From Sedimenticola sp. (GTDB taxonomy: Bacteria > Pseudomonadota > Gammaproteobacteria > Chromatiales > Chromatiaceae): a stretch of DNA of 64,000 nucleotides. Below, piece by piece: positions 48,860 through 56,950 of this stretch; within the stretch, counting starts at the first letter, position 1; each line of letters begins with the position of its first letter. The notes beneath the pieces were generated by a model, which searched no databases, was not told the origin of the DNA, and saw nothing but the letters and a program-made list of their open reading frames with translations. The translations under genes and the position numbers were made by a program. The stretch lies in contig DRKS01000013.1 of assembly GCA_011051655.1 (NCBI GenBank), positions 21,811 to 85,810 of the forward strand, read 5' to 3'.

Positions 48860-50079
48860 CGGCACGTCATGCCATCCACCGGTTGGCTACCGCCTGCCTG
48901 ATCCTTGCGGCCGGCCTGGCGGAACCTGTCCAGGCTGAACAAACGCCCTCCTACACCCTGTCACAACAAACCTATGACCGGCTGAGCGGGATCCAACAGC
49001 TCATGGATGAGTCGCGCAACCGGGAAGCAATCACCCTGCTGAAGGAACTGCTGTCCGGACTGGAGGGGAAGAATTATGAAAAGGCCATCGCCGCCCAGAC
49101 ACTGGGATACGCCTATGCCGGCGTCGGCGACTACCCCGGCGCCATCACCTGGTTCGAGCTGAGCCTGGCGCAACAGGCCCTGCCCCCCGAACAGCAACAG
49201 AATCTACGCTATGACCTGGCCCAGCTCTATATGTCGGTCGATGCCTACGAAAAGGCCATTGCCGCCATGGATGCCTGGCTGGAACAGGCCGATGTCAAGG
49301 AGCCGGCGGCCTATGTGCTGCAGGCCAGCGCCTACCTCCGGCTGGAACGTTATGCCGAGGCCATACCGGTATTGGAGCGGGCGATAGCGCTGAGCGCCGC
49401 CCCCAAGGAGCAGTGGTACCAGTCATTGCTGGGCGCCCATTATGAGCTGGACCGACTTGGAGACTGCGTTCCCCTGTTGGAGCGGATGATCCGGCTGTTT
49501 CCACACAAGGCGGCCTATTGGCGTCAACTGGCCGGCATCCACCTGGCCTTGAAGCATTACAAGAAGGGGCTGGCCACCCTGGAACTGGCCTACAATCGTG
49601 GCCTGTTGACGCAGGAGAAGGACCTGGGCCGACTGGTGCAGCTCTACCTTTTCCTGGACATCCCCTACAAGGCCGGAGCATTACTGCAGAAAGAGATCGA
49701 GCGCGGCCGCATCGACGGCACTGAAAAGACCCTGGGATTACTGGCCACCGCCTGGATCCGCGCCCGGGAACTGGACAAGGCCATTGCAACCCTGAAGAGG
49801 GCCGCAAGGATTTCCAATAAGTACAGCCTCTCCCTGCAACTGGCCCGGCTGTTGGCGGAGACCAGCCAGTGGCGGGAATCAATGCATATTTTGCAAGGGC
49901 TGGTGGCACGAAAAGGACATCATAAGGAAAAAGGCAAGGCGTTGATGCTGCTTGGGATGGTCCAGTATGAACTCAGGGACTGGGAGCAGGCGAGGAAGTC
50001 TTTTGCCCTGGCCCTGAAGCACACTGGTGTAGAGAAGACGGCCCGGCAGTGGCTGGCCCATCTGGATTCCCTGCGTTGA
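48856..50079 (+). CDS. Exported TPR-repeat protein of the TonB2 operon
   Basis: A 407-residue protein from the ATG at 48856 (ATGA overlap with tonB) with a signal peptide (TACLILAAGLAEPVQA). The rest is TPR helices: for instance AAQTLGYAYAGVGDYPGAITWFELSLAQQ, AAYVLQASAYLRLERYAEAIPVLERAIAL, ALMLLGMVQYELRDWEQARKSFALALKH. TPR proteins close many TonB2 operons and are thought to scaffold the complex in the periplasm. Confidence 0.9.
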   Translation: MTARHAIHRLATACLILAAGLAEPVQAEQTPSYTLSQQTYDRLSGIQQLMDESRNREAITLLKELLSGLEGKNYEKAIAAQTLGYAYAGVGDYPGAITWFELSLAQQALPPEQQQNLRYDLAQLYMSVDAYEKAIAAMDAWLEQADVKEPAAYVLQASAYLRLERYAEAIPVLERAIALSAAPKEQWYQSLLGAHYELDRLGDCVPLLERMIRLFPHKAAYWRQLAGIHLALKHYKKGLATLELAYNRGLLTQEKDLGRLVQLYLFLDIPYKAGALLQKEIERGRIDGTEKTLGLLATAWIRARELDKAIATLKRAARISNKYSLSLQLARLLAETSQWRESMHILQGLVARKGHHKEKGKALMLLGMVQYELRDWEQARKSFALALKHTGVEKTARQWLAHLDSLR

Positions 50080-50159
50080 ATGGAGCATGGGCGTCTCAGC
50101 CACGCTCCCGACCGTTGGAAAGAGGGTAAAATGCAGTCTCTTGCCGCATAACCGGCCAA

Positions 50160-50176
50160 TGCGCGACATTTTGTCG
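50160..50176. promoter_or_regulatory. Palindrome fitting the RegA/PrrA DNA site, upstream of regBA
   Basis: TGCGACATTTTGTCGCA: perfect 7-bp arms with a 3-bp centre, agreeing with the published YGCGRCR...GNCGC form of the RegA/PrrA site. It lies 64-91 bp upstream of the likely regB start, so it suggests autoregulation and argues against the longest open start of regB. Confidence 0.55.
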
Positions 50177-50239
50177 CAGGGGGCCAACCAGTACCGGATA
50201 AGCGTTTATTATGCATATCATTTTTGTAGTACTGAGAAA

Positions 50240-51547
50240 GTGACCCGCTTCAAAGCCATCACATCCATGTCGCCCACCGGGAGCCTCAAGGCCCTGTTCT
50301 GGCTGCGCACCTTTACCATCCTGGGTCAGATCACGGTCATCTCCCTGGCGGTGTGGAAGCTGTCGATGGATCTGCGGCTCACGCCCATGCTGCTCACCAT
50401 CGCTGGCCTGAGCATCTGGAACCTGGCGGCATACTGGCGCCTGGGACAGCCCTGGGCGGTGACCCACATGGAGGTATTCCTGAACCTGGCCATCGACGCC
50501 ACCGCCCTCACCTTCCTGCTGTACTGGTCCGGGGGCGCTACCAATCCTTTCGTCTCCCTCTACCTGATACCCATAGCCATCGCGGCCGCGGCCCTGCCCG
50601 CGCGCTATGTCTGGGTCATTTCCCTGATGTGCATCGGATACTATTCATTCCTGATGCTCTATTACACTCCCCTGCCCCCCATTCATGAGGATTTCGGCGG
50701 GGACTTCAACGCCCACATCTTCGGCATGTGGGTGAATTTCATGCTGAGCGCCGCCCTGATGGCCATCTTCGTCGCCGGCATCTCAAGCGCCGTGCGCCAG
50801 CGGGACAGATCCCTGGCGAAGGCGCGGGAAGAGGCCCTGGGCAATGAGAAAATCGTGGCCATGGGGACCCTGGCCGCCGGCGTGGCCCACGAAATCAGCA
50901 CCCCCCTGTCCACCATGACCATGGTGGTGGACGAACTCCTGGACCAGCCGGAGCAAAGTGAATCCATACGCCCGGACCTGATCCTGATCAAGAAGCAGAT
51001 CGACATTTGCAAGGAGAGGATCAAGGACCTGCTCGACAGCGCCGGCCATAGCCGCAGCGAAGGGGGGCGCGCCATGCCGTTACGGGACTTCTTCGACAAG
51101 CTGTTCGACCAGTGGCAGGTGGTCCGCCCGGAGATCGAGTTCGAGGTGACCTATCTTGAGCCCTTCCGGAACCCCGCCATTCTGGCGGAACAGACCATTG
51201 CCCAATCCATCACCAATCTGCTGAACAATGCCGCGGACGCCACCGTGGAAAACGGCCGCAAACATATCGGCATCACCCTGTCCAATGCAAGCCGGGAGCT
51301 GGTGGTCAGGATCGACGACGAAGGCAGGGGCATAACCCCGGAGCAGGCCGGGCAGGCAGGCCGGGTTCCGTTCAGCACCAAGGAGTCGGGTTTTGGCATC
51401 GGGCTGGTGCTTTCCAACGCCAGCCTGGGGCGCTTCGGCGGACAGGTCCTGCTCAAGAACCGCTCTGAAGGAGGAACCCGCACCGAAGTCAAACTACCTT
51501 TGCACGAGTTGATTATTACCGAAGGCAATACCGATGCAGGCCAGTGA
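50240..51547 (+). CDS. regB: RegB/PrrB family redox-sensing histidine kinase
   Basis: About 435 residues from GTG 50240; ATG 50267 is an alternative and neither has a good ribosome site. Six hydrophobic helices carry the RegB quinone motif GGATNPF (SGGATNPFVSLYL). The dimerisation/H-box is AAGVAHEISTPLSTM, with the phospho-accepting His, followed by IDICKERIKDLL with the redox-active cysteine at the place known from RegB. The ATPase domain has TNLLNNAADA, DEGRGI and ESGFGIGLVLSNA. It senses the quinone pool/redox state in the inner membrane and phosphorylates RegA, encoded with a 14-bp overlap. Confidence 0.9.
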   Translation: MTRFKAITSMSPTGSLKALFWLRTFTILGQITVISLAVWKLSMDLRLTPMLLTIAGLSIWNLAAYWRLGQPWAVTHMEVFLNLAIDATALTFLLYWSGGATNPFVSLYLIPIAIAAAALPARYVWVISLMCIGYYSFLMLYYTPLPPIHEDFGGDFNAHIFGMWVNFMLSAALMAIFVAGISSAVRQRDRSLAKAREEALGNEKIVAMGTLAAGVAHEISTPLSTMTMVVDELLDQPEQSESIRPDLILIKKQIDICKERIKDLLDSAGHSRSEGGRAMPLRDFFDKLFDQWQVVRPEIEFEVTYLEPFRNPAILAEQTIAQSITNLLNNAADATVENGRKHIGITLSNASRELVVRIDDEGRGITPEQAGQAGRVPFSTKESGFGIGLVLSNASLGRFGGQVLLKNRSEGGTRTEVKLPLHELIITEGNTDAGQ

Positions 51548-52070
51548 TCGTTTCCTCATTGTCGATGACGACGTTACCTTTTGCTCCGTGCTCGAACAGG
51601 CGCTGACCCGGCGCGGCTACTCCGTGGCCACCGCGCACGACGCGGACCAGGCGCTGAAGACGGCGGAGGAATTCCAACCCACCCATGCGGTGATCGACCT
51701 CAAGCTGGAAGGGAGTTCCGGCCTTCACCTGATCAAACCCTTTCTCGCCCTGAACGGGGACATGAAGGCCATTGTGCTGACCGGCTACGGCAGCATCCCC
51801 ACGGCGGTGCAGGCCATAAAGGAGGGCGCCGTCAACTACCTGGCGAAACCGGCGGATGTGGAAAGCATTCTCGCCGCCTTCGACAAGGCGGACAACAGCC
51901 AGCCGGTGGATACCGACGCCATGGCCATGTCCCTGAAGCGGCTGGAGTGGGAGCACATTCAGCGGGCCCTGAATGAGACCGGCGGCAACATCTCCGCCAC
52001 CGCGAGAAAGCTCGGCATGCACCGCCGCACCCTGCAGCGCAAACTCCAGAAGCGGCCGGTGAAACAATAA
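51534..52070 (+). CDS. regA: RegA/PrrA/ActR family response regulator
   Basis: A 178-residue regulator. The receiver domain has acidic pocket residues in LIVDDDVTF, the phospho-acceptor Asp in HAVIDLKLEGSSG, the KAIVLTGYGS block and the lysine in NYLAKPAD. The C-terminal Fis-type HTH is WEHIQRALNETGGNISATARKLGMHRRTLQRKLQKR, nearly invariant in the RegA group. The poly-proline hinge seen in Rhodobacter RegA is absent here. It controls respiration, carbon fixation and related genes globally. Confidence 0.94.
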   Translation: MQASDRFLIVDDDVTFCSVLEQALTRRGYSVATAHDADQALKTAEEFQPTHAVIDLKLEGSSGLHLIKPFLALNGDMKAIVLTGYGSIPTAVQAIKEGAVNYLAKPADVESILAAFDKADNSQPVDTDAMAMSLKRLEWEHIQRALNETGGNISATARKLGMHRRTLQRKLQKRPVKQ

Positions 52071-52108
52071 ACCCGGTCGGGCGCCAGCGGCATCCGTGGC
52101 GCGGACGC

Positions 52109-52132
52109 TACAGTGGGAGCGGCTTCAGCCGC
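52109..52132. repeat. REP-like palindrome (GTGGGAGCGGC...GCCGCGA)
   Basis: GTGGGAGCGGCTTCAGCCGCGA after regA has the same core as the long inverted repeat at 56351. Confidence 0.6.
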
Positions 52133-52166
52133 GAAGAAAGCAGCACCGTTTCCGAATGATCGCTGC

Positions 52167-52721
52167 CTACCTTTGTTCAAGAATCCGCCGGACCATCGGC
52201 TCCAATGAAGTCAGCCCCGCATTGCGGCCGATGCGCAACGCCTCTTCCATGGGCTTGCCTTCGATGACCGCGGCGTTATACGCAAACAGAGCGCCAGCGC
52301 GATTCCCGCTGGCGCAATGAATCATCACCGGGTAGTTGGACTTGTCCCCGAGCACCTTCATCAGGGCCCTGGTGTTTTCCATGTTCACTCCCGCGGCCCC
52401 GGCCACCGGGATGGCGATATAGTTCATCCCCAGCTCCTTCGCCTTGGCGGCCTCGTCCCAGGCGCCTCTCTCTCCCGGTGTGCGGAGATTGACAATGGTT
52501 TTATAACCGGCCGCCTTGGCCTGTTCGACCTGCGCCACGGACGGCTGTCCGCCGGTCAGGATGCCGGGCGACGGCATGCGTGCATTGGGGATATCGATAA
52601 GGGCGGCCCGGGTTTGATCCGCCGCTGCCTCCGTGGCGACAAGGAGAACCGCTATCCCGCCCACCCATAAGGCAAGGGCCAGCATGCCGGTGGTAAATGT
52701 GGTCTTCACTGTTTTCATCAT
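52167..52721 (-). CDS. Exported DUF442 / beta-lactamase-hydrolase-like dual-specificity phosphatase-fold protein
   Basis: A 184-residue protein from the ATG at 52721, chosen for the GGAGGAGATC ribosome site. A signal peptide (TTFTTGMLALALWVGGIAVLLVATEAAA) is followed by the phosphatase fold: ILTGGQPSVAQVEQAKAAGYKTIVNLRTPGERGAWDE and the active-site loop MIHCASGNRAG with the CX5R cysteine and arginine. Such DUF442 proteins occur with sulfur metabolism genes. Location in the periplasm and substrate are unknown. Gene order suggests a unit with the haem protein upstream. Confidence 0.82.
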   Translation of the reverse strand: MMKTVKTTFTTGMLALALWVGGIAVLLVATEAAADQTRAALIDIPNARMPSPGILTGGQPSVAQVEQAKAAGYKTIVNLRTPGERGAWDEAAKAKELGMNYIAIPVAGAAGVNMENTRALMKVLGDKSNYPVMIHCASGNRAGALFAYNAAVIEGKPMEEALRIGRNAGLTSLEPMVRRILEQR

Positions 52722-52743
52722 GATCTCCTCCAGGCACTCAATT

Positions 52744-53313
52744 TCACATGGGCTGGGTGATGGTGAAGGCGCCGCGGATATCCCCCGCCCGGAAGCCCCG
52801 CGCCTGGTCCTGCGGATAGAGCCTGTCCAGGATCTTCGCCACTTCGGGCCGGATCTTTGCGCCATGGCAGGCCAGGCAGGGCTTCTCCGCCGTGGGGATG
52901 GCCTTCATATAACGGAAAACCTGCCTGCCGTCCTGGCTGACGAGCTCGTAATGCTCCATCAGCTTCGGATCTTCTCCCGCCGCCTTGCGGGCCTCAAACT
53001 CTTCCAGCACGCTCCTTTCCCAGGCGTCCGGGGCATTGGCGGGATTACGCAGCTTCAGGCTGGTGCGCCCAATCTTCCAGCCATGCTTTTTGGACTGGGC
53101 CATGGCGATCGCCGGGGCGCTGACATTGCAGACCTCGATGGCCTTTACGGGGCCGCCCTCCTTCAACGCGGCCTTGAGCTGCCCCTTCAGCGCGCCCATG
53201 AATTCCTTGACGACAGCGCGGCTTTCGGCGGCACGCTGATCGAGATCCCCCGCATCCGCCAGGGCGGCGGGAACACAGTAGAACATGGCAGTCAGCAGCA
53301 GTACTCTCTTCAT
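52744..53313 (-). CDS. Tll0287-like (DUF3365) periplasmic c-type haem protein
   Basis: A 189-residue protein with signal peptide (MKRVLLLTAMFYCVPAALA|DAG). The body is the Tll0287-like/DUF3365 domain: VKEFMGALKGQLKAALKEGGPVKAIEVCNVSAPAIA, KIGRTSLKLRNPANAPDAWE, and a single c-haem site CLACHG near residue 145, then DLRGAF-like DIRGAFTI at the end. Such domains are thought to be redox or gas sensors or electron carriers. It lies 22 bp upstream of the phosphatase gene. Confidence 0.85.
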   Translation of the reverse strand: MKRVLLLTAMFYCVPAALADAGDLDQRAAESRAVVKEFMGALKGQLKAALKEGGPVKAIEVCNVSAPAIAMAQSKKHGWKIGRTSLKLRNPANAPDAWERSVLEEFEARKAAGEDPKLMEHYELVSQDGRQVFRYMKAIPTAEKPCLACHGAKIRPEVAKILDRLYPQDQARGFRAGDIRGAFTITQPM

Positions 53314-53431
53314 GGTTCTTCCCTCGTGAGCTCATGACGGAAAGTCTGATTGATCCAGGAGGATCAATCAGACACAGCCAGGAAAAAATTGCGGCTATCC
53401 CTTTGGAAACGCTGGACTGACCAGGGTTCCC

Positions 53432-53626
53432 CTATGTTTTGCACTTCTTGCCCGTGCAAATCCCGAGGCTGGTATAGGCGGGACACCAGCCGATGACGGC
53501 GGTGACCACGGGGATGGCGCCGATGGCTCCCCACAGATTCTGGGTGATGATACCCCACCCGATCAGTCCCATTCCAATGGCAAAACGCAATATGCGGTCG
53601 AGACCGCCAACATTCTCTTTAATCAT
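53432..53626 (-). CDS. DUF2892 small inner-membrane protein (YgaP-type)
   Basis: A 64-residue protein from the ATG at 53626 (MIKENVGGLDRILRFAIGMGLIGWGII), with two membrane helices and the ending GWCPAYTSLGICTGKKCKT. The last cysteines match the DUF2892 family, which is fused to rhodanese in YgaP and is linked to sulfide/persulfide handling. A second DUF2892 gene lies 46 bp upstream. Confidence 0.85.
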   Translation of the reverse strand: MIKENVGGLDRILRFAIGMGLIGWGIITQNLWGAIGAIPVVTAVIGWCPAYTSLGICTGKKCKT

Positions 53627-53671
53627 GGCTAACCTCCCAAGGTTTTTCACTTACCAGTTGAATCCACGGCA

Positions 53672-53875
53672 TCATTCAAACGCCGGGCCGGGCTTTTTAC
53701 CCAGCTTCTTCAGCAAAATGGCCAAGGGGCAAAACCGCGTAAAGGCGGATTGCAGCATATTGGCCCCGACGAAGGCCGCAAGCCATAACCAGTTGGGCGA
53801 GTGTAAATGGGAAAGGACCAGGCTGGTCAGAATGGCTGTTCCGGCAAACGCCAGTACGATGCGTTCTATACTCAT
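53672..53875 (-). CDS. DUF2892 small inner-membrane protein, second copy
   Basis: A 67-residue protein (MSIERIVLAFAGTAILTSLVLSHLHSPNWLWLAAFVGANMLQSAFTRFCPL) with two helices and a single family cysteine (FCPL). It leads the two-gene unit with the other DUF2892 gene and is divergent from the LolA-like gene. A perfect inverted repeat lies 43 bp upstream of its start. Confidence 0.85.
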   Translation of the reverse strand: MSIERIVLAFAGTAILTSLVLSHLHSPNWLWLAAFVGANMLQSAFTRFCPLAILLKKLGKKPGPAFE

Positions 53876-53917
53876 TTCAATGCTCCCGCATAAACGGCGT
53901 ATTACAACAATTGATTA

Positions 53918-53941
53918 ATATATTAGCATAGTCTAATATAT
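53918..53941. promoter_or_regulatory. Perfect inverted repeat in the divergent promoter region, candidate BigR/ArsR-type operator
   Basis: ATATATTAG and CTAATATAT, exact 9-bp arms separated by CATAGT. AT-rich palindromes of this kind are bound by BigR/YgaV-type ArsR regulators that control DUF2892/YgaP genes. The regulator itself is not in the immediate neighbourhood. Confidence 0.6.
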
Positions 53942-53979
53942 CTTCAAGAAGCATTTCTGAAAAGATTGGAGGAACAGCT

Positions 53980-54801
53980 ATGAGCAGTCGGCGCCCGCCT
54001 GGATTTTTATTGGCCCTTTTGACATTGACCCTCTCCTTCCCCGCCAGCGCCGCACCGACGGTGGACGAGATCGTTCACCACGCCAACCTGACCGCCTATT
54101 ACCAGGGACAGGATGGCCGCGCCCAGGTCAAAATGACCATCACCGACAGCCAGGGCCGCATACGCAAGCGGCGGCTGACCATATTGCGGCTGGATGAATC
54201 CGGGAGCGATGCGTTGGAAAACCACGCCTATCTGGGCGGACAAAAATTTTATGTCTATTTCCACCGGCCGGCCGATGTCAACAAGATGGCCTTTCTGGTG
54301 TGGAAACACCTGGACCGGGACGACGACCGCTGGCTCTATCTGCCGGCCCTGGATCTGGTAAAGCGCATCGCCGCCACGGACAAGCGCACCAGCTTCGTGG
54401 GCTCCGACTTTTTTTATGAGGATGTCTCAGGCCGCAGTCTGGATGAGGACAACCATGAACTGGTGGAGACCACCAAGAATTATTATGTGATAAAAAACAC
54501 CCCCAAGGATCCCGCCGCCGTGGAGTTCGCCTATTACAAGATGTTTATCCATAAAACCAGCTTCATCCCGGTGCAGGTGGAGTATTATGACAAGGCCGGA
54601 ACCAAATACCGCGTGGCCAGGGCCCTGGAGGTAAAAACCATCCAGGGCTTCCCCACCGTCACCAAGGCCAGGATGGAAAACCTGAGAACGGGCAGTGCAA
54701 CCGTAATGGCGTACACCAAGGTTGAATACAATATTGGACTGGATGACGCCTTGTTTACCGAGCGCTTTTTGCGCAAGGCGCCGAGAAAGCTGCTGCGATA
54801 G
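53980..54801 (+). CDS. LolA-like outer membrane lipoprotein-sorting family protein
   Basis: A 273-residue periplasmic protein with a signal peptide (LLALLTLTLSFPASA|APT). The family pattern is visible: TVDEIVHHANLTAYYQGQDGRAQVKMTITDSQGR, the HRPADVNKMAFLVWKH strand, DDRWLYLPALDLVKRIAATDKRTSFVGSDFFYEDVSGR and the FPTVTKARMENL end. These LolA-fold proteins are regularly coupled to a porin-like protein and an RND transporter for export of lipids. The porin follows 98 bp downstream. A GGAGGA site precedes the ATG. Confidence 0.87.
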   Translation: MSSRRPPGFLLALLTLTLSFPASAAPTVDEIVHHANLTAYYQGQDGRAQVKMTITDSQGRIRKRRLTILRLDESGSDALENHAYLGGQKFYVYFHRPADVNKMAFLVWKHLDRDDDRWLYLPALDLVKRIAATDKRTSFVGSDFFYEDVSGRSLDEDNHELVETTKNYYVIKNTPKDPAAVEFAYYKMFIHKTSFIPVQVEYYDKAGTKYRVARALEVKTIQGFPTVTKARMENLRTGSATVMAYTKVEYNIGLDDALFTERFLRKAPRKLLR

Positions 54802-54812
54802 TGGGTTTAGGG

Positions 54813-54882
54813 GTTGTCAGTTGTCAGTTGTCAGTTGTCAGTTGTCAGTTGTCAGTTGTCAGTTGTCAGTTGTCAGTTGTCA
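54813..54882. repeat. Heptamer tandem repeat, 10 x GTTGTCA
   Basis: Ten perfect 7-bp units between the LolA-like gene and the porin gene, ending 17 bp before the porin start. Confidence 0.95.
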
Positions 54883-54899
54883 GGAGATTATTCTAGATA

Positions 54900-56342
54900 A
54901 TGGATAGTGGAAAACAATCCGCAGCCTGCAGGAAGCTCCATGCGGGCCGCGGATTTCTGCTGATGCTCCTGCTGAGCATCAGCGCTTATGGGGAGGAACC
55001 GGCATTGCCCATGGGGCTGGGGGGGGAGGAGCCGTCCCTGCCAAGCGGCCTGGGGCTGGGCGACGCGGAACCGGACCTTCCCCCGGGCCTGGATGGCGGC
55101 GCGATGGATGCTCTCGAAGAAAGTGAGGTACAGGCATCTTCACTGGAGATCAGCGGCTTTCTGGACCTGCGTGTGGGTGAATGGCTCGATTCACACTCCT
55201 ACCTGGAAAACCGGCCGCTGAACGAAGCGCGCCTTCAGATCAAAATGGACAAGGCATTCCCGGCGGCCACGATCAGACTGACCGGCGATTTTATCTATGA
55301 CGATGTCGCCCATGACCGGGGCATCGAGCCGGAAAACGGCCAGGGCTGGCTCGATCTGCGTGAAGCCAGTATCGCCTTCTCCCCCATCGATTTCATGGAC
55401 GTAAAACTGGGCCGCCAGATCCTCACCTGGGGAACCGGCGATCTCATTTTCATCAACGATCTGTTTCCCAAGGACTGGCACGCCTTCCTGATGGGCCGGG
55501 ATGTCGAGTATCTCAAGGCGCCTTCCGACGCCGTCAAGGTCTCCCTGTTCAACCCCATCGTCAATCTGAATCTCATTTATACGCCCCGCTTCGACGCCGA
55601 CCGGTACATCGATGGGTCGAGGGTCTCCTATTACAACGCAACCCTTGGGCGCATCGGCGGAACGGACGCCATTACCAAAGTAAAGCAACCGAACCAATGG
55701 TTCCACGATGACGAACTGGCGTTGCGCCTTTACCGCAACCTCGGCGCCTACGAACTGGCCCTGTATGGATACCGGGGCTTCTGGAAAAGCCCCGGCGGCA
55801 ACGACCCCGTCAGCGGCCGTGCCATCTTCCCCGACTTGGACGTATACGGCGCCAGCATACGCGGGCCCCTGGCCGGCGGCATCGCCAATGCCGAGTGGGG
55901 TTATTATGATTCCAGGGACGACCGCAATGGAAAGGATCCCATGATCAACAACAGCGAACAGCGCCTCCTGCTGGGATTCGAACGTGAACTCGCCACCGAC
56001 CTGACCCTTGGCCTGCAGTATTACCTCAAGCGCATGGAGGACTACGGCGCCTACCGGCGGACGCTTCCCGCCGGCACGGATCCGGCCCACCGGAGCCGCC
56101 AGGAGCTTACGCTGAGATTGACCTGGCTGACCATGAACCAGAACCTCATCTGGTCCCTGTTCACCTTCTATTCACCGTCGGACGATGACGGCTATCTCCG
56201 CCCCAAGGTCCATTACAAGTATGACGATCACCTTTCCCTCGAACTCGGAGGCAATATATTCTGGGGAGACAAGCCGCAGACCTTTCTCGGCCAGTTCCAG
56301 AACAACGACAACGTCTATTTTGCAATGCGCTACGGCTTTTGA
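54900..56342 (+). CDS. Outer-membrane beta-barrel protein with N-terminal E-P-x-L-P-x-G-L repeats
   Basis: A 480-residue protein with a signal region (GFLLMLLLSISAYG). It continues into a low-complexity linker with three near-copies of EPxLPxGL (EEPALPMGLGG, EEPSLPSGLGLG, AEPDLPPGLDGG). From about residue 80 it is a barrel: ISGFLDLRVGEW, RLTGDFIYDDVAHDRG, VKLGRQILTWGTGDLIFINDLFPKDW, and the end QNNDNVYFAMRYGF. It resembles the DUF1302/alginate-export-like porins paired with LolA-like proteins. The Pro-Leu repeats may lie in the periplasm as a tether. GGAG lies 14 nt before the ATG, a rather long spacing. Confidence 0.78.
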   Translation: MDSGKQSAACRKLHAGRGFLLMLLLSISAYGEEPALPMGLGGEEPSLPSGLGLGDAEPDLPPGLDGGAMDALEESEVQASSLEISGFLDLRVGEWLDSHSYLENRPLNEARLQIKMDKAFPAATIRLTGDFIYDDVAHDRGIEPENGQGWLDLREASIAFSPIDFMDVKLGRQILTWGTGDLIFINDLFPKDWHAFLMGRDVEYLKAPSDAVKVSLFNPIVNLNLIYTPRFDADRYIDGSRVSYYNATLGRIGGTDAITKVKQPNQWFHDDELALRLYRNLGAYELALYGYRGFWKSPGGNDPVSGRAIFPDLDVYGASIRGPLAGGIANAEWGYYDSRDDRNGKDPMINNSEQRLLLGFERELATDLTLGLQYYLKRMEDYGAYRRTLPAGTDPAHRSRQELTLRLTWLTMNQNLIWSLFTFYSPSDDDGYLRPKVHYKYDDHLSLELGGNIFWGDKPQTFLGQFQNNDNVYFAMRYGF

Positions 56343-56350
56343 CGCCACCC

Positions 56351-56446
56351 GGTAGGAGCGGCGCCCCGCCGCGAAGCAGGCTCGACATATCTTCAGGATT
56401 TGGGGGTGTCCGCGAGCCCCAATCGCGGCGGGGCGCCGCTCCTACC
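56351..56446. repeat. REP-like element: perfect 24-bp inverted repeat
   Basis: Arms 56351-56374 and 56423-56446 are exactly inverted (GGTAGGAGCGGCGCC... at the left end), separated by 48 bp. The core GTAGGAGCGGC...GCCGCGA also occurs at 52111. It sits in the gap after the porin gene. Confidence 0.8.
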
Positions 56447-56468
56447 GTATCTCCAGACCGGAATCCGC

Positions 56469-56502
56469 AAAAAAAACCCCCGCCATGCGGCGGGGGTTTT
56501 TC
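56469..56502. terminator. Bidirectional terminator between the porin and cold-shock genes
   Basis: Stem CCCCCGCC/GGCGGGGG, loop ATGC, with eight A on the left and five T on the right, so it ends both the minus-strand csp gene and the plus-strand porin transcript. Confidence 0.88.
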
Positions 56503-56523
56503 GGGGTCCAGGACCGCCCGGGT

Positions 56524-56727
56524 CTATTGCGGGACCACATTGGCCGCGCTGAGACCCTTGGGGCCGTTCTCGACGTCGAACGTCACCTGCTGCCCCTCGG
56601 CCAGGGATTTGAAACCGCCGCCCTGTATAGCGGAATGATGAACGAATACGTCATCACTGCCATCGGTGGGGGCGATAAAACCGAAGCCCTTGCTGTCGTT
56701 GAACCACTTTACTGTACCTGTAGCCAT
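56524..56727 (-). CDS. Cold shock protein, CspA family
   Basis: A 67-residue single-domain cold shock protein with both RNA-binding motifs, KGFGFI and VFVHHSAI. It is of normal length. Such proteins melt mRNA secondary structure and are controlled through a long 5' leader; the 56728-56950 gap upstream (minus-strand leader side) is long enough for this, but I cannot see the thermosensor structure. Confidence 0.95.
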   Translation of the reverse strand: MATGTVKWFNDSKGFGFIAPTDGSDDVFVHHSAIQGGGFKSLAEGQQVTFDVENGPKGLSAANVVPQ

Positions 56728-56950
56728 TCTGGTTACCTCATATATTAGGGATGAACAATGTATTGATGTGCAGATTATTACTTAGAAATCACGGGAGGGT
56801 CTGCTGTATACACTGCGAGGAACTGCCGGAACCACTACAAGAAAAAACTGCACTGCGGGCTACCATATACCATATTCAACTATAAATACACATTTATTCA
56901 CTTTTATTGTTGTAAGATGGCCCGAGCGCACAACGAAACAACCCGGTACG

